64,000 nucleotides of DNA from Aquila chrysaetos chrysaetos. Lineage: Eukaryota; Chordata; Aves; Accipitriformes; Accipitridae. Below the pieces are notes generated by a model. It saw nothing but the letters and a program-made list of their open reading frames with translations. It was not told the DNA's origin and did not search any database. Shown here in pieces: positions 49,703 to 63,600 of this stretch (position 1 is the stretch's first letter; each line of letters starts with the position of its first letter). The stretch spans positions 24,832,041 to 24,896,040 of the forward strand of contig NC_044011.1 of the NCBI RefSeq assembly GCF_900496995.4, written 5' to 3'. The position numbers and the translations under genes were made by a program.

Positions 49703-52700
49703 AAAGGAAAATTAGAACTTGCCTTTATATTATATGAATTCTATAGTTTCAGTAACAACATAATTAAAATGAAGTTAGCAACTGTCTAATTGTAAGGCTA
49801 ATATTTAGCTTATTTGTATCTTACATTTGTTTGCAATGTCAATGTCATCACTTTTAGCTGTTGTATTTACATTTTCCATTATGCAAATAATTAGATACAC
49901 TGTCTCTTTTTTAAAAACAAGTAAACCATAAGGAGCATGAGAGCAATGATGCAACACTCTTGCAAAATCCTACCAGGAAAAGGAAAAAACAGGTTTGAAT
50001 TTCATGTTTTCAGGGTACTTGTTATCTATTGTATTTTATGAAATGCTGACTCTAATTTAGGCTGGAGTCTGACCTCTCACAAGCGCTGTAAAACTTTAAA
50101 GTCACCCTATCTGGCATAAATCACTGTAGGTTTAAAACAGTATTTACTGGCAACCCCCTGGCAAAGAAGAATCTGTGAACAGCACATAGCTCTACATCTC
50201 TTCCCATCTTAAAGCTCTCACCCAGAAACTGCCCAAGACAACAGCAGGCAGGTGTAAAATCCCCAACGTTTGGTTGACCCCCTTGCTTCCAGGGATGCTA
50301 CAGGCAAATGTTTTCTACAGTAGCTTCAGGCTATTCTCTCTTTCGCTAATGATCCATTTATGGTCTGGCTGTGCTGGAACAGGAAAGGCAAATGCTATCG
50401 CAGCCACTTTTTTACATATCCTTCTCTCTCCCCCAGCTGCAAGTGGCCAATGGCAAAGTGTGAGTTTATGGGTAGTGGTAATTAAAAACAACAAACAAAC
50501 CACAGTGGTGGCTTCAAGTAACTCTTTATCTCTTTAACCATAATGAAGTTGTAACAGGAAAATTGTTAGAAGGCAACTTCATCTTAAATAGGATACCAGT
50601 GATTGGATTTCAACTGCAGTTTGCTTAGAAGAGCAAGACTGGATTGCTGTTTGCACAGGAGTGCTAAATGTTGCACTTGCCTTAATTTCACTCAACAGAT
50701 AATGCCTCTGAAGAATCTGTCCCCTGTTGATCTAATCAAACATCTTAAAATTTATTGCAAGTTTTACAATTTTCAATTAAGTTTCAATACTGAAAGCACA
50801 TATACAGTGAGAAGCATGTTCTATAAGACTCCCAAAATGAGTTTGTCTCTCATGAATGATAGATGTGTAAGTCATCTTAGAGACAAACCAGGTATGTAAA
50901 TCCATAGCATTGAATAGACCTAGGACATAGATGTAGGAGCAACTTTACAAGTTGTTCAGCATAATATGCTACGTACTGAAATCAGCAGAGATAATTCCGG
51001 AGAGTGAATTAACTGACCTGCACTGATCAGTGGTCTGAACCGTGAACCGTTTTTAGTTTGATGAATTTGTGTCTCCAGAAACATTAGTATGCAGATGACC
51101 GACTGGTATTATGTGTTTGAAAAATGTTTGCACACTTCTTCCAGATTTGTTTCAGTTCAGAACTATAAAAATGGATAGGAAGTACTGTTTAATGTAAATT
51201 CATACCTCTGTCCTCATCCTCACACAGTTTGTGTGTGTAGGTAGTGTGCCATGTGCAGAATATGAGTGGATTAGATATAAAGTTAATCCACGGGTGGAAC
51301 AAGTTTCTATTTTTAACCTGACAGGATTTTCCTCTATGTGTGTCAGCCTAGCTGCAGCTTGTAGTATCTCTGTTGCCTAGTCTTGACATTTTTAACTTTT
51401 GTTTTCTATTTAAAATCTTAAATCACCAGCAAGAGATACCTTCAGGCTAATATGAAGAGAGGTTTAGTCCCAGGAATTCTCCAAAGCACGTACAACTAGG
51501 CCAGTGCTAGAAAAATAATCACAGCAAGAAGTCTACTGGGGATTAAAAGCCTTAGTCCAGCTATTAAAGTGTCATTAGCTTTTTGCATTACTTTCAGATA
51601 TGGAATGGTGAGAAAATTTCAACATTATTTGTTTCATCTTTTCCATCACTTTTATGTTGAGCACCAATGATAAATATTACACATAATGTTTGAAGTGTAG
51701 AAAAAGTTCTTATTATACAAATAAATATTCATCACGTAAGCAATATGAGCTATATCTGTGTGGGCATTACCTGGTCAGGAGCCTTCAGAGATAATATCTA
51801 ATACTGCGTGATTTCTATCTGATACACCAAAATGGTACTTTTGAATATGACAAACCTGGCTGTTTCTGGAACAATAATAAAGTGACCCACTTAAGCAATT
51901 TGCATGTGACTAATTGATAACAGTCAAGACACAGGTGGGAAAGAAGAGCTGCTGGAGGCAAAGGCGGCTATTGTATGTGTTTCACAACAGACCTGCCAAA
52001 GACTACAAGAAAAGACTGCTACAGAAAGCAGAAGGAAAACAGAGAAAACAGCAAAAGGGACATGTGTCTGAAAAAAAGGCCCAATGAAAGCAAGAAACGA
52101 GAAGACAGAAATGGACAAGATACTGATCTTCTTCTTGAAAGAAGAAAAAATCTGCAGAGTGAACTTGTAGCACTGGAGTCTCATGACATGAGACTTGCAT
52201 GCCACTTGTATGCCGCAATCTGTTTTTCTGCTGATGTATATACATGACTGTAGGAAAGGTGGTCTCTATAGTTACGACTATTATCTGTGATGTTATGCCT
52301 GTGGCTCCTGCCCCAGGATTTTCAGAATTCTTTGCTCTCTGACCCAGCCAGGCACAGGAATATTGTCTAATTTAGTTGGTATGGGCTTGCTGTTAAGTTA
52401 TTTAACCCCTTGTGATACGGTCTAGTAGTCACGAGTTTGCACAGGTATCAGTGGGGGTGTAGACAGTCTAGAAAACATTACAAGCAGATGGAGACTTTAT
52501 CCACTTCCAGGCAGAGTTTGCAGGGAAGAAGGTTAGAAGTTGCAAACATTAGGTACAGAAATCAATGGAATGGTACACAAATGACATACACCATACTTAG
52601 AGGCATTTTAAGATTTTTTTTTCAGAGGCAAGAAGCTCCTTTTCATCATATCCAACCACCTACTGAGACAGTTTATAGTTCTCCTCAATTCAGCCCTTTC

Positions 52701-55700
52701 TCTAAAAGGCTCTGCATTCATTCTTGTTCCAAATGGTGAAGTGTCTTACTCATAACAAAGAACGTGACTGAAATGTGGTTTTTCTGGAGGCTAAGCGTAT
52801 ATTTCTAGGCTAATAGCACTGCCTTCAATATAATGTCAAAGTGTAAACCAATTCAAAAATTTGTTCTGGGACCAACAAACTAACTCAAACGTGTAAAAGC
52901 AGCCAAATATCAGACTATGGAGTACAGACAATGTAATGATTTTTAGTTGGCATTTTTGTAAAAATATAGGTTTAAATACTTATAATTTCCTAGTGAAGTA
53001 AAGAGTTGGTTATTCAAACTAAGCCCATCATTTTTCCACCTCTGTAAATTGCTTGATCAACATTTCCATCTCTTTGGTATTCAAACTTAAAAAAGCAAGC
53101 AAAACAAAACCCTACAGTATTCATTATTTCTATATCCCTAAAAATACCAACAAATGCTGCACCAATAAATGCAGAAAACACAGTATGAATAATACTAGAT
53201 CACCAGCAACGGGTAGATGAGTCACCTGACTGCAGTCTCCTACATTGGATATTCATGCACAGGATTCCTGTGGGCCGTAGTCTCTTGACTAGAAATACAC
53301 ATCGAGACCGAGTGAGCTTCGTTAAAACGAGAAAAGATGTGAAAGCCTTACACATTCTTCATTCCATCGTCTGGTATGTATGTTGTCACACCATAAAGTT
53401 AGATCCTTGTTAATCTCCACAGGTATTAAAGCTTTATTTAAATATTTTGTATCTTCCAAATGTGACTTACTTAGAATATTTATTTCTTGGCCTAAGATCC
53501 TGTGTAATGATCCATCTGCTCAGTAATGGCTAATACTCTAATCTCTCCTTTTTGTGAGCTAATCACGGCCCCAGACAGCATGCACTCTCTCATTAGATGT
53601 CAGAGAGGATAAAGGTCTTAGGAGTGGTTATAAAATTTGATGGTGTAATTAATACCTTTATTATTGGCTTTAAACCTTTTAGTGTGAGGCTATGATTTTA
53701 AGACGCAGACCCGTGTCCCAAGCTCTCCTCTGCTCAGAGAATGATATGGATCCCTTCACATGCACCTGGATAATTATGCCTATGTTGTAGGGCGGGCATG
53801 CTCTGTGATGGACTTACATCTTACTCCACTCATTCTCCAGTTCAGGGGACCAAATGAATACCTTGCAGTCATCTCCCAGTTCGTACACTCAGGTTTCTTC
53901 TGCCAACAAGAGTGAAAGAAGGGAAAGGTGTGTGCTTGGATGTCATCCCGACATGTAGTTGTAGTGTGGCATTGGCTCGGACTGGGGATTTGGGAGGCGA
54001 CACTAGGACACAAACTATGGACAACCAAAATCTGAGGAAAGGCCTTGGCCCCAATCTTTTAAGGTTGTCTATGCCTAGAAAACAGTCACAATCAAATATA
54101 AGGATGATGGTTGAACCTGGAGCCTGTAAGAAATATGCAAGGTCCTTTCAGTCTCTTGCTGTCATTGTCCTAAATCAAAGACAGTCACAGCCTGTCCATT
54201 ACCGTTCTGTATTTTCCAATGAAAATAAATCCTAATATGAGATTATTTGCTGTGGATTCGCACAGTGATTTGTAAACAAAGGGTCTACTCCTGCTTCCAA
54301 CAGCAAAGATCCCCTTATCTCTATTGGAGCAATACTCTACCAAAGGACCACTTATATATACCCAGACTCTCTGTCAGAGCGATCTTGTCACCAGATTTTC
54401 AGCATCAAAAGCAGAAATGTTTAAATAAAACATGGGTGATGGCAAAATGCTCAAATACATTAAGAATTACCAGTTTCCTAGCAGTCTTCAAACACCTTTG
54501 CACTGAAATTACATCTACATCAGTAGCTTTCAAAATACACCGAAAAAGTTCTTCGATTCACTTCATAAACACAAAGATGTACCATTAAAAATGACAATAA
54601 AGATCAATGTGTTTGATATCTCATATGGTATTAACAGAAAAAAATTAGCCAAATTACATGAGCAAATTCAACAGCAAATCCTATTTATATTAATTTGAAT
54701 TTAGTATTTAAAATTAATGTGAATTCTAAGGAATTGTTTTAACACTACTTCACTGGAAAATTATAGCGAATCTTATGAAAGTGGGGAGTATTCCTTAGCA
54801 CACTCCCATGAGAGAGAAGGGCAGGCAGTGAGAGGCAAAGCTGGAGGGAAGAGGGTGTTTCAAGAATGTAGCTGCTTCAATACCCAAGAAGAATGAAAGA
54901 GAACTCATAGGACATGAACCAATTTACCTAGCTGGGAGCAATTTTCCATTCTAATGGGTGATGTGCTGGTAACTAGGTCCTGGCAAAATTTTTCAGTAAA
55001 TCATTGGTACACAAAAATTCATTTTAAGACAGCCAAACCACCTATGACCACAGTTAATTGAGTTTTGCTTGTAAAAGAAAAAAGGTGAAGCGCGTCAATG
55101 CCTGTTCATTTCAGTCCCATTAGATCTCAGTTGTTCAGGTTAGACTCACAAGGGTACCAACAAGAAGAGAATGAGAGGGCTGCTATTACAGTGGATACAT
55201 TCAGGCCTAAAGCAGTAAACTCTCTAGATGGAATTCATCAGTCAATTGTTTGGTGTGCCATATTTTCCAGCAGCTTTTTAAGCATGCAACCCTTGCTTTA
55301 GGTAAATTTTATTTCCTGAACATTTGCCATTGAATCATTCAAAGAAAAATGCAAGTTGTAACTGAAAAGCAACTACTGTTTTCCATTGTCAGGAAATGAA
55401 ACAACATGGTGTCTTCAGGTTTTGAGCAAATAAAATCTGTTTTGATTAAAAACAAAGTTGCATTAAACTGAAATTTTCACACAAAAATCTGTTTAGACTA
55501 GAAGGTATTTTTATTGAAAAAAATATTTATTCCCAAACGATAATGCTTTATACCTTATTTGTTGTATGTATTTTTAGAATGTGTTATGTATCACTAGATA
55601 CCATTTGCAGACTGTTCCAGTTGCCGAGGTAACTATGTTATTTTAATGATCAGTGGAGAGGATCATTATGTAAAACATTATGTTAATTTCAAATGCAGAA

Positions 55701-58700
55701 AATTGATGTCTTGCTGTTACCTTGAAGCTGTACCTTTTTTTTTTTCCCCTAAAAAGTGCCATTTTCCATGAAAATTAATGGTATGGCTAAGGGCTCGAGT
55801 ATCCTTTTCATACTGATTCAAGTTGGCTTTGGAGGCAAGTAAGGCAAAAATGACACCTGATGACCAACTAACGGCAGATGAACAAATTTCAAACCACCAT
55901 AGTTTGTACAGAAATAGTATAGGAAAAATTGTTCCATGTATTCTTAACTAATAAACATGGACAGCTGGTAGGAATTTTAGGAAGGCACATATTTACATAA
56001 TTTCATTTTTAACTTTGAAATGTATTATTGCTTAGTTAAGGAAAGCAAATTATAAAGCACATGTAAGTATTGTTTATGATTAAGTACATGTAAGTATTGT
56101 CCATGATATAGACCAGCTGATGAAGAGATTAAAAAACTGACATTAAACTTTTGCTGCTTTTATTAGATTATATATCTACTAGATTACTAGATTACACCAG
56201 CAGTACAAATGTCATGCATTTACGATTTTATTGCAATCATAAAAGCTCTGAGGCTGCAGGGAGAACCTTGCTGATGTTAGTAGTCCATGGTGTGTTTCTG
56301 TTCTCTCAAACTTGCTCTCTCCATCAAAAAAAAAAAAAAAAATCTGTACATCTCAAAATTATCAAAACTAAGTCTCACACAAATTCTAGGGCTCATAATG
56401 ACAAGTGCTGCTACAGCACACCAGCCTCACAAATGCAAATTGTCTCAGGCTACCAAATGCAACTCAGTTTTGTCACCAGAATCTTCTTTCGCCTCTTCTC
56501 TGGAGTTCTGCCTACAAATTGCGTTAAATTATGAACACTTCATTCTCTACGTGGAACTGGATGCTTTTATGTGTTAGAACATGATATGCTCAAGACATCT
56601 GAGAGCTCCTATATTCTCCTGACACTTCATCATAATCACCTGATCCATTTTAGAGTCAGTGAACTCTTCTGACAATACTCAAAGTGCTTTTTGATGGAGA
56701 CCGTATTTATACGGAATGTACCTCTTCACAGAGCTTATTCGAATCCTTTCCCAAGGATTTCCTCTGCAGGCAAAGCTCTGACTTCAAAAGGCAGTAGCTC
56801 CTTCCCAAATTCTTTACCCATAATTACACCTATTACACTGGTCTTCTTCTATTTCAACCTCACTACCCTGACATGCTTTTCCGACATGCTGAGGTTTGCT
56901 GATTTGTACACATTCCAACTGAGGACTACAAGCCCAAAATGTAAGAATGTGAAAAAACAGAATTGTATTAAATCAACTAGATACTGTAAAAAGAACATAC
57001 GATGATACAGCTGGGAATAAGCCATGTATTAACTAAGAGGATTAGGAATTAATTTCCCCCTTCCAACAGCTTACGCCTCACTTGTCCACTATGTGCGACC
57101 AAATACCTTATCCTGAAAAGCTTTGCTTTCATCCTTAGCATGGTGAAAATAGTGGGCTAGATTTTCAATCCTTGGAATGATTTAAAGCTTTCTGATGGGT
57201 AGCTTTCTGCTAGAAAATGCTGATTACACAAAATCTAAAAGCTTCAAGGAAAAATATTCTTTTCGTACAAGTTTGTTGACAGAATATAATCAAAACACAT
57301 TATCCTGTTGACTACTGAAATACACCAGAACAGGACGTAAAAAAAATTGATGTCAAACAATGGACTAAAGCGAAGCAATACTGAAACAAAACTCCTAAAG
57401 TGTATGTTTTATTTCAAACATTTTGATAGGTTCTTTTAGAAACTGTAATACAGACTTTTCAGAATTTTTGTTTCATGGAAAGTTTAAATTCTTGCAGGGA
57501 AAAAAAAGAAAAAAAAATTGAATATGTCAGATCAATTTTTAGTCTAGTAAGGTAATTCATATGTTTTTTGGAATGTGCACTTTGAATTATAACAGCATTG
57601 TAGCTACAGCTACATCAGATTTTTAATCTTTTTGCAAACAAATTTGTTACATGAATAAATACAAGCATAGAATTAGCAAGTAAAGATTAGTTAAGGAATG
57701 TTAGCAAGAAATAATGAATTTTAAAAAGAAATATGAAAAGGGGGATCATTAAGTACAAAAAAGAAGCCAGCTGTGTTAAACCTGCTCAAGGTGAAACACT
57801 CTACCTCTGCTCCACTGGAGCAGAGCTGTCAATGGTGTAGAGAGCAGCATAGAGCACGAGAACAAGTTAGCAAGTGACAGGCACGTATTTTGGAGCTCTG
57901 ATTGACATGAGGTGAGAAATACAAGAAGTATAGTAAGAATTTATAGAAAGTAAAATAATGACATTAATGAAAACAACAAGCTTGAGGATATGGGATATAA
58001 AACTGTATGTAGGATGGGCCAAAAATATTCAAGTTGCAATATTCAGCCACTACAAAAAAAAAGAAAAATCTATTTTAACTGTCTACATCATCTCCTGTAT
58101 GTTTACAGAATCTCTGTATTCTGTCTGAATAATCAGCAAAAACTAAACACACTTTTCTCACAAGTCTGATACTGTCAAGAACATGCAGACAGAAGGGATT
58201 AGAGACTATAGCAAACCACAAACTGAGTTAAAATTCTTACCATCTACGAGGATTTCCAAGCAGTTCTTCCTAGTAAAACTGAAATACAATTTATAGTAGC
58301 CAGATTACTTCAAGAGGATACAGTTACTGAATAGTAACTTGCAGGTACAACCTTCTAATTTATATCAAGTATTTACGTTGTATCTTTGTAGCACTACTTA
58401 CTTCTAAGCTATCCAGTCCCCAAATACGATCTTGTGAACTGGAAACATTTCATGTACTGAGACTTCTCTTTGTTTCTAAGTATCAATAATTTGAATGTTA
58501 TCAACCCAATGAAATGCTTCATTACAGTAAGACATTAAACCAAGCATTCTGAGTCAGAAAATACAGAATACATTTTTGTTTGTAGCCTTTCTTCATACAA
58601 GTTAATGCATGCATTATGATAATCTTTGAATTATATGTAGTACATACTACTTTTTCAAGAGTCTTGCCTCGTTCAGTGCCCAGGGTGGATGCACAGGAAG

Positions 58701-59019
58701 GGGAGAATAAGGCTGAAGAGATATTCTTAATTTGGGGTGCACCAGAAACTAAGTAATTAATATTCATAGATTTGAAAACCTGGAGTTACTGTTCTGATCA
58801 TCTGCTCTGGGATCACCTAGGCGGATGTCCACAATAACAAAGACCACAGAACTTTCTCCATAACCCAAATCAAACAGAGGTAGAGATTATTTATATGTGG
58901 TTTACATGTGGAAGTCATCCTCAGTAGAGCTAAAATTTCAAGAGATCCAAGATCCAGCAGTGCTTTATATAAATCGTTTCAGTATCCTTACGGTAACACA
59001 AAAGGTGTTTCATTGCTCC
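49703..59019. other. AT-rich intergenic sequence between TMEM244 and the next gene
   Basis: The first part should include the TMEM244 3' untranslated region. Beyond it I recognise no exon, repeat family or RNA gene. A 17-base A-run lies near 56326-56342. Confidence 0.6.
56058..56108. repeat. Imperfect tandem duplication, unit about 27 bp
   Basis: ACATGTAAGTATTGT followed by TATGAT recurs immediately as ACATGTAAGTATTGT followed by CATGAT. This is a two-copy local duplication without further context. Confidence 0.75.
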
Positions 59020-59170
59020 CAGCCTGAATTTGTCTAGCTTCTGCTTCAGGCCTTCCGTTCTTTGTCTTTGGTAGATTAAAGAGCTCTCTGCTATGACAAA
59101 TCCTCCTGCGTAGGCGCTTACACGCCATAATCGAATCACCTCTTCTTCCCCCATCCTCTGCTGAGCCGAA
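59020..59170 (-). mobile_element. Old CR1-lineage LINE relic abutting the CpG island (reverse orientation)
   Basis: It shares TTTGTCTAGCTTC, TAGATTAAAGAGCTC, a GGCGCTTAC block and CATAATCGAATCACC with the relic at 39990-40470, in the same order and orientation. It ends about where the GC-rich promoter sequence starts. Confidence 0.7.
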
Positions 59171-59862
59171 CGGGGTGAAGACCTCAGTTCAGTACGGCGA
59201 GGCGGGTTGCCCAGACCTGCAATCCTTCCCTTTGCTCCTCCTTGAACTCTTCCCCGCTGAGCCGCCTTTCAAAGAGCCCGCAGGCACCGTGCAGGTCTCA
59301 GCCGTGCCACACGCAGGGATGGGACCGTCTCCCTACTCCCGTGGGGCGCTTCCACCTTCGCACGTCCCAGCCAGCGCTCTCCCACACAGCGCAGGGTGCC
59401 CGGGCCTCCGGCCCACACGCCCGCCTACCCCAAGCGCTAACACCCCCCGGCGCCTTGCCTTCCTCCCCGCCGCCCCCGGCCGGGGCCCTTGGCGTCCCTG
59501 TCCCGCTCTCAGGGGAGAGGCGCGTCCGTCTCAGAAGAAAGCCGAGACGGCTGCCGGCCTCCCCTGGCCTCCGCCTCGTCCCGAGTCGCGGTCGTGGCGG
59601 GACGGCCGCCCCAGGGCACCCCCCGCCGAAGCCGGGCCCCTCAGGGAGGCCGCAGGGCCCGACCCCAGCCCTCTTATCCCGCGCGGGCCCGCTGTACCGC
59701 CGCCCGGCCTGTCACGGTGGCCCCGCCGCAGGCCAGAGATGAGCGGAGCGGAGGGAAACGGGCGGCCGGCGGGCGCCCCGACGGCACCAGGCGGGGAGTC
59801 CCCCCGCTCTTCCCCTCACGGAGATGCGGCGGGAGCGCGGCCGCGCCGCCCTCGGCCCCGGG

Positions 59863-59872
59863 GTGACTCAGC
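59863..59872 (+). promoter_or_regulatory. Antioxidant-response / AP-1-like element
   Basis: GTGACTCAGC matches the TGACnnnGC antioxidant-response core and contains the AP-1 core TGACTCA. It is in the CpG island, about 390 bases upstream of the presumed start codon. It is a single match by eye, so function is unproven. Confidence 0.45.
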
Positions 59873-60249
59873 GGCCGCCCCCGCCGCCCGGCTCCCAGCG
59901 GTGGGAGCGCTGGCCCCGAGCCGCCGCCGTGCGCTGCCCCTCCGGAGCGGGGCGGGGGCGGGCGAGGTCGGGCGGCCCCGCGGGAGGGCGCCGGCCCCGC
60001 CCTCTGCCCGGGCGGGCTTCTCCGCGGCGGGGCCGGGCGCCGGCGGTGTCTCGCCGGCGGCGGTCGGCGCGGGTAGGTGAGCGGCCGAGTGGCGAAGCCG
60101 CCGCTGCCGCCGCCTCGAGGGGACGAGAGACGGTGAGGCAGCAGGGAAGAGCCGCTGAGGGAGGAGTCCCCGGGGAGCGGGAGCGTCGCCCTTCTCGTCG
60201 AGTGTCCCGCCCGCCCCCGAGGCAGCGGCGGGGAAGGTGACCCGGGAAG

Positions 60250-60293
60250 ATGGTGACCGTGGTGACGAAGCTGGTGCACTACCTGCACCTGAG
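60250..60293 (+). CDS. Probable first coding exon of the rightward gene (ARHGAP18 candidate)
   Basis: ATG at 60250 lies in strong context (A at -3, G at +4), with an in-frame TGA exactly 12 bases upstream (60238-60240), so translation cannot start earlier in this exon. Fourteen codons and two bases follow, encoding MVTVVTKLVHYLHL plus the start of the next codon, up to a near-perfect donor, GAG then GTAAGG, at 60294. By gene order the gene should be ARHGAP18, a Rho GTPase-activating protein. These residues do not resemble the human ARHGAP18 N-terminus as I recall it, so this may be an alternative or lineage-specific first exon, or the exon may be untranslated. The next exon lies outside the window, so I leave the symbol blank. 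Confidence 0.5.
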
Positions 60294-60640
60294 GTAAGGG
60301 CGGGCGAGCGCGGCGACCGCCTTGGTCCTCCCGGCGGGCGCGACACCCAGGCGGCCGCCGCCCCGCTCCCGTCCCGCCGGGCGCTGCCGCGGGGTCCGCG
60401 CCGCCCGCCCACGCGTGGGCCGAGGCGGCGGTGGGAGCGGTCGGGAGGGGAAACCTGGGCGGCTGCCGCCTGGCGCCTTGCGGTGCGGCGGGGAAAGGAG
60501 TGACAGTCGGGGGGGGCCGGCGCCGCGGGTGGGAGGGAGCGTGTCGGCTCCCGCAGCCGGTAGCTGATCCCGCCGGCCGCTTCCGTGCGCGCTCCCTGCG
60601 GCTTCAGGCTTCTGCCAGGCGGTCGTGGGAGCGCGTCTTG

Positions 60641-63600
60641 CAGCACGGCAGGACACCAAGGCGCTTCGGTGGAAAATACCGGTTCCTGGCTTAGAGTCTG
60701 AAAAGTTGATGTCCCCGCAGTACTTGTGTAGCGTAACTGTGACAGCATGGGTTAGACAAACTGCGTGTTTCTTCTTTTTTTATACGACTTCTGACAGGGT
60801 GCATTACTAAGCCGTTTTCCACAGTATCATCTATTCTAATTAGAATTTAGCGGATAAATACAAATATTTTGGCATTGAGTGGCGAGAAAGCAAAAAAAAA
60901 AAAATGTGCAGTCCTGGGGACGTTGCACTTGCATTTTGTTGAATCACAATTTTTCCTCTGTATATGAACACTTAATGTGCATCAAAAGACTTGATCGAAA
61001 ACATAAAGAAAATGTATCAAGAGGGAGCATCCATTGAGCCAGAAATTTAATTTGTGAAAGCAGTGATGGTTTTGTGCAGCATTTTCACATGAGGCACGCC
61101 AGCTATGGGAACTGATTTCGTTAGATAAATTTTTGCAAGTTAGCCATAGGAATGAGTGGAAAAAAGGGCAATCGATTGTACTGTAAGTTTTTATTGGTAT
61201 GCTTTAAGACTTGATTCTTAGGATATCTGCAGTCTGTAGATATTTTTTTAACAACTACTAAAATAATAATACTTCCGCATGAATTACATGAAAGAAGCTT
61301 ATAATGTCACCAGCTTTTAACCTGCACTTTCCAATAGGATGTTTTAACTGCTAAACCTGTTTAACCTATTCTGCAAGCCTAACCAAAATCACAGCGCTAA
61401 TTTTATAAATTTGTGCAGTTTGTATGCGGCCATTCCTGTGCTGGGCAGATAGAGAAGGAAGTCAAGAAGAAAAAATCCCTGCCAATTCCTTACGCCTGCT
61501 TCTCTTCTCTTGTCCTCCTCTGAACAGTGGTTATTTGTTTAGCAGCATATTACAGCTGGTTTTGAACCAGAGCTTCATGGCTCTATTTGCGTTATAAACA
61601 TCAGACAAAAAAATCTCAGCCTCAAAGACTTTATAATATAAAGGGCATTAGGAAACAGCGAATAATGCAGACAGATAGGGGAATGCAGCAAAGCGATAAA
61701 GTTATGTTCTTAAACCAGCAGCAGCATGTTCACTGTAAAGTGTTTTTTAGGTATCAAGAGAAAAGATGCAAAGAGGCTAACAAGTTTCCTAAACTTAAAG
61801 GAAGCTCTTCTCATGCTGGATGAGCATCAAGGTATTGAGAAAGTGTGAAGAGCATATCTGAAAATTTAATAAATGCATGGCCAGTGTCCTGGCTGGAGGC
61901 AGAATTCGATTATTTTAGTACTGAGTTAAAGAAGTCAATAAAATTAGGGAAGATGTTACAAAGTCCAGCAGTTTGCTTTTATAGGAGAAGTAGAGCTATT
62001 GGAGATGTGGCTGCAAAGGGACTCAGTAAATGCAACAGGCGAAGAACTGAATATTATTAGTCCTGAATGAACGTGAGTTAGGATAAGTTTCCGTTTGTCA
62101 AAGCTAAATAAGAGGATAGATACCTCACTGGCTATTGCTGGAGTGGTAAATAGTGGCAGTATCTGACAGGACATAAATGAGCAAGAGGCGTTCCCTGGAA
62201 CCAGTACACATCAGCGAGATAGCGTGTATTTGCACGCAGAACAGATAGGGAAGGGCACTCGGTCATCTTTAGTGAGTCTGCAGGCTTAAAGTGCAGCTTG
62301 ATTTTAGCAAAGTCACATAATACTTTTGTCCATCCGCATTCACAAAATCATGACAGGTTAGGTGATGGTTGTTTCAATCCATGCCAGTCAGGCATGATCA
62401 GCTGCTATTGGGCATTACCATCTGCTTATTCTGTGCCTCCATTAGCAAGTAACAGCAATGTAGCAATGAACCCAGAAAACAGTAAGGTAGAAAAGAGAGT
62501 GCATACATATGGTATTATCTGTCATGTTCTTGAAATACTATTTTTTCTGATTAAACCATTTTAGTAGGTTTCTGGCTAGCCATGCAATAATATTTTTTTC
62601 TATACGTGAAGATGGAAATAGTTAAAAACCAGTTAACAGCAAGAAAACTGAAAAACAAGCTGTTCGACTGATTTAAGAATAGTTAGGTAGCTGGTGTGCT
62701 GGGAAAAATGCTTATCATCAGCATTGTCCCTTTTTCTCCCCCGAGTGCAGCATACACAGGAATGCTAAGGGTCAGTTGTCATCTTCGTATTCCATGGTCC
62801 ATGTATTGGATTTTAAGGTTCTGCCATAGTTAAGTGAATAATTATTATACTAATATGTCATAAGAAAGAGATATTTGAATGTGAAAAACTGTACTTAATA
62901 AATTCATAAGAATACAGTTTGTGACAAGATTAGACTATGCCAGTAAAATAGTACACCGCACAGACCAAACAATTACTATAATCAGATACTTAGAGAATCT
63001 TAATTATGCCCTTAATTGAGTACTTACTGAGAAACAGTTAATTAATTCAAATCACTGTAGGACTTGCACAGTTAGCAGAAATGTGGACATCATAGGAATC
63101 TGTCTTACTTTTGAATGTGACACCTTGAAAAACATAGGATCCCGAAGCTACAGGGATAATATTACAACCCTGGGCATTATACAACTGTTCTACAAAATGC
63201 CCTTTCTGAAAATCAGAAGTAAATACATTGAAATAGAGTACTTACACTGGCTAGAAGAAATCGTATAGCAGTACTTGGTTTCTTACACTTACCTCGACTA
63301 ATTGGCCCTTATACAGGATGGTTCTGTATCCATTTAAGTCCCATTCAGCTCAGTCATAAACTTCTGATTAGTTTCAGTCAGACAAAAGCAGGCTCACTGA
63401 ATGGGAATGGATCAGCCAAGAAAATAATTGTAAAAACACTAAATTACGTTCTCAGCAAGGCGAGATGTTTTCATATAAATATACTGTATGTAATTATCTC
63501 TACATAAAGATTGCGCACCAAGTGAAAGGCAAGCAGCATACAAAAAATGAGATGAGCAGTGATTCTTGAGAACAACAGACAAAGGAGACAGCGGCAGATA

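Larger units (their letters stand above)
59190..60640 (+). promoter_or_regulatory. CpG island promoter of the rightward gene (ARHGAP18 by gene order)
   Basis: 1.4 kb of very GC-rich, CpG-dense sequence between AT-rich flanks. Two plus-strand donors (near 60075, TAG then GTGAGC; and at 60294, GAG then GTAAGG) point to rightward transcription. In human, ARHGAP18 follows TMEM244 on the same strand, which fits. An NRF2/AP-1-like element lies at 59863-59872. Long open frames on both strands are GC-driven and not called. Confidence 0.85.

Noticed and set aside
51975..52247. 90-codon plus-strand frame rich in Lys, Arg and Glu
   Set aside because: The bias follows from purine-rich DNA. There are no splice signals or recognisable homology, and a comparable frame exists on the opposite strand.
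59175..60748. Open frames of 301 codons (plus) and 310 codons (minus) in the right CpG island
   Set aside because: Low-complexity Arg/Pro/Gly/Ala translations overlap on both strands, with no domain and no support from splice sites.
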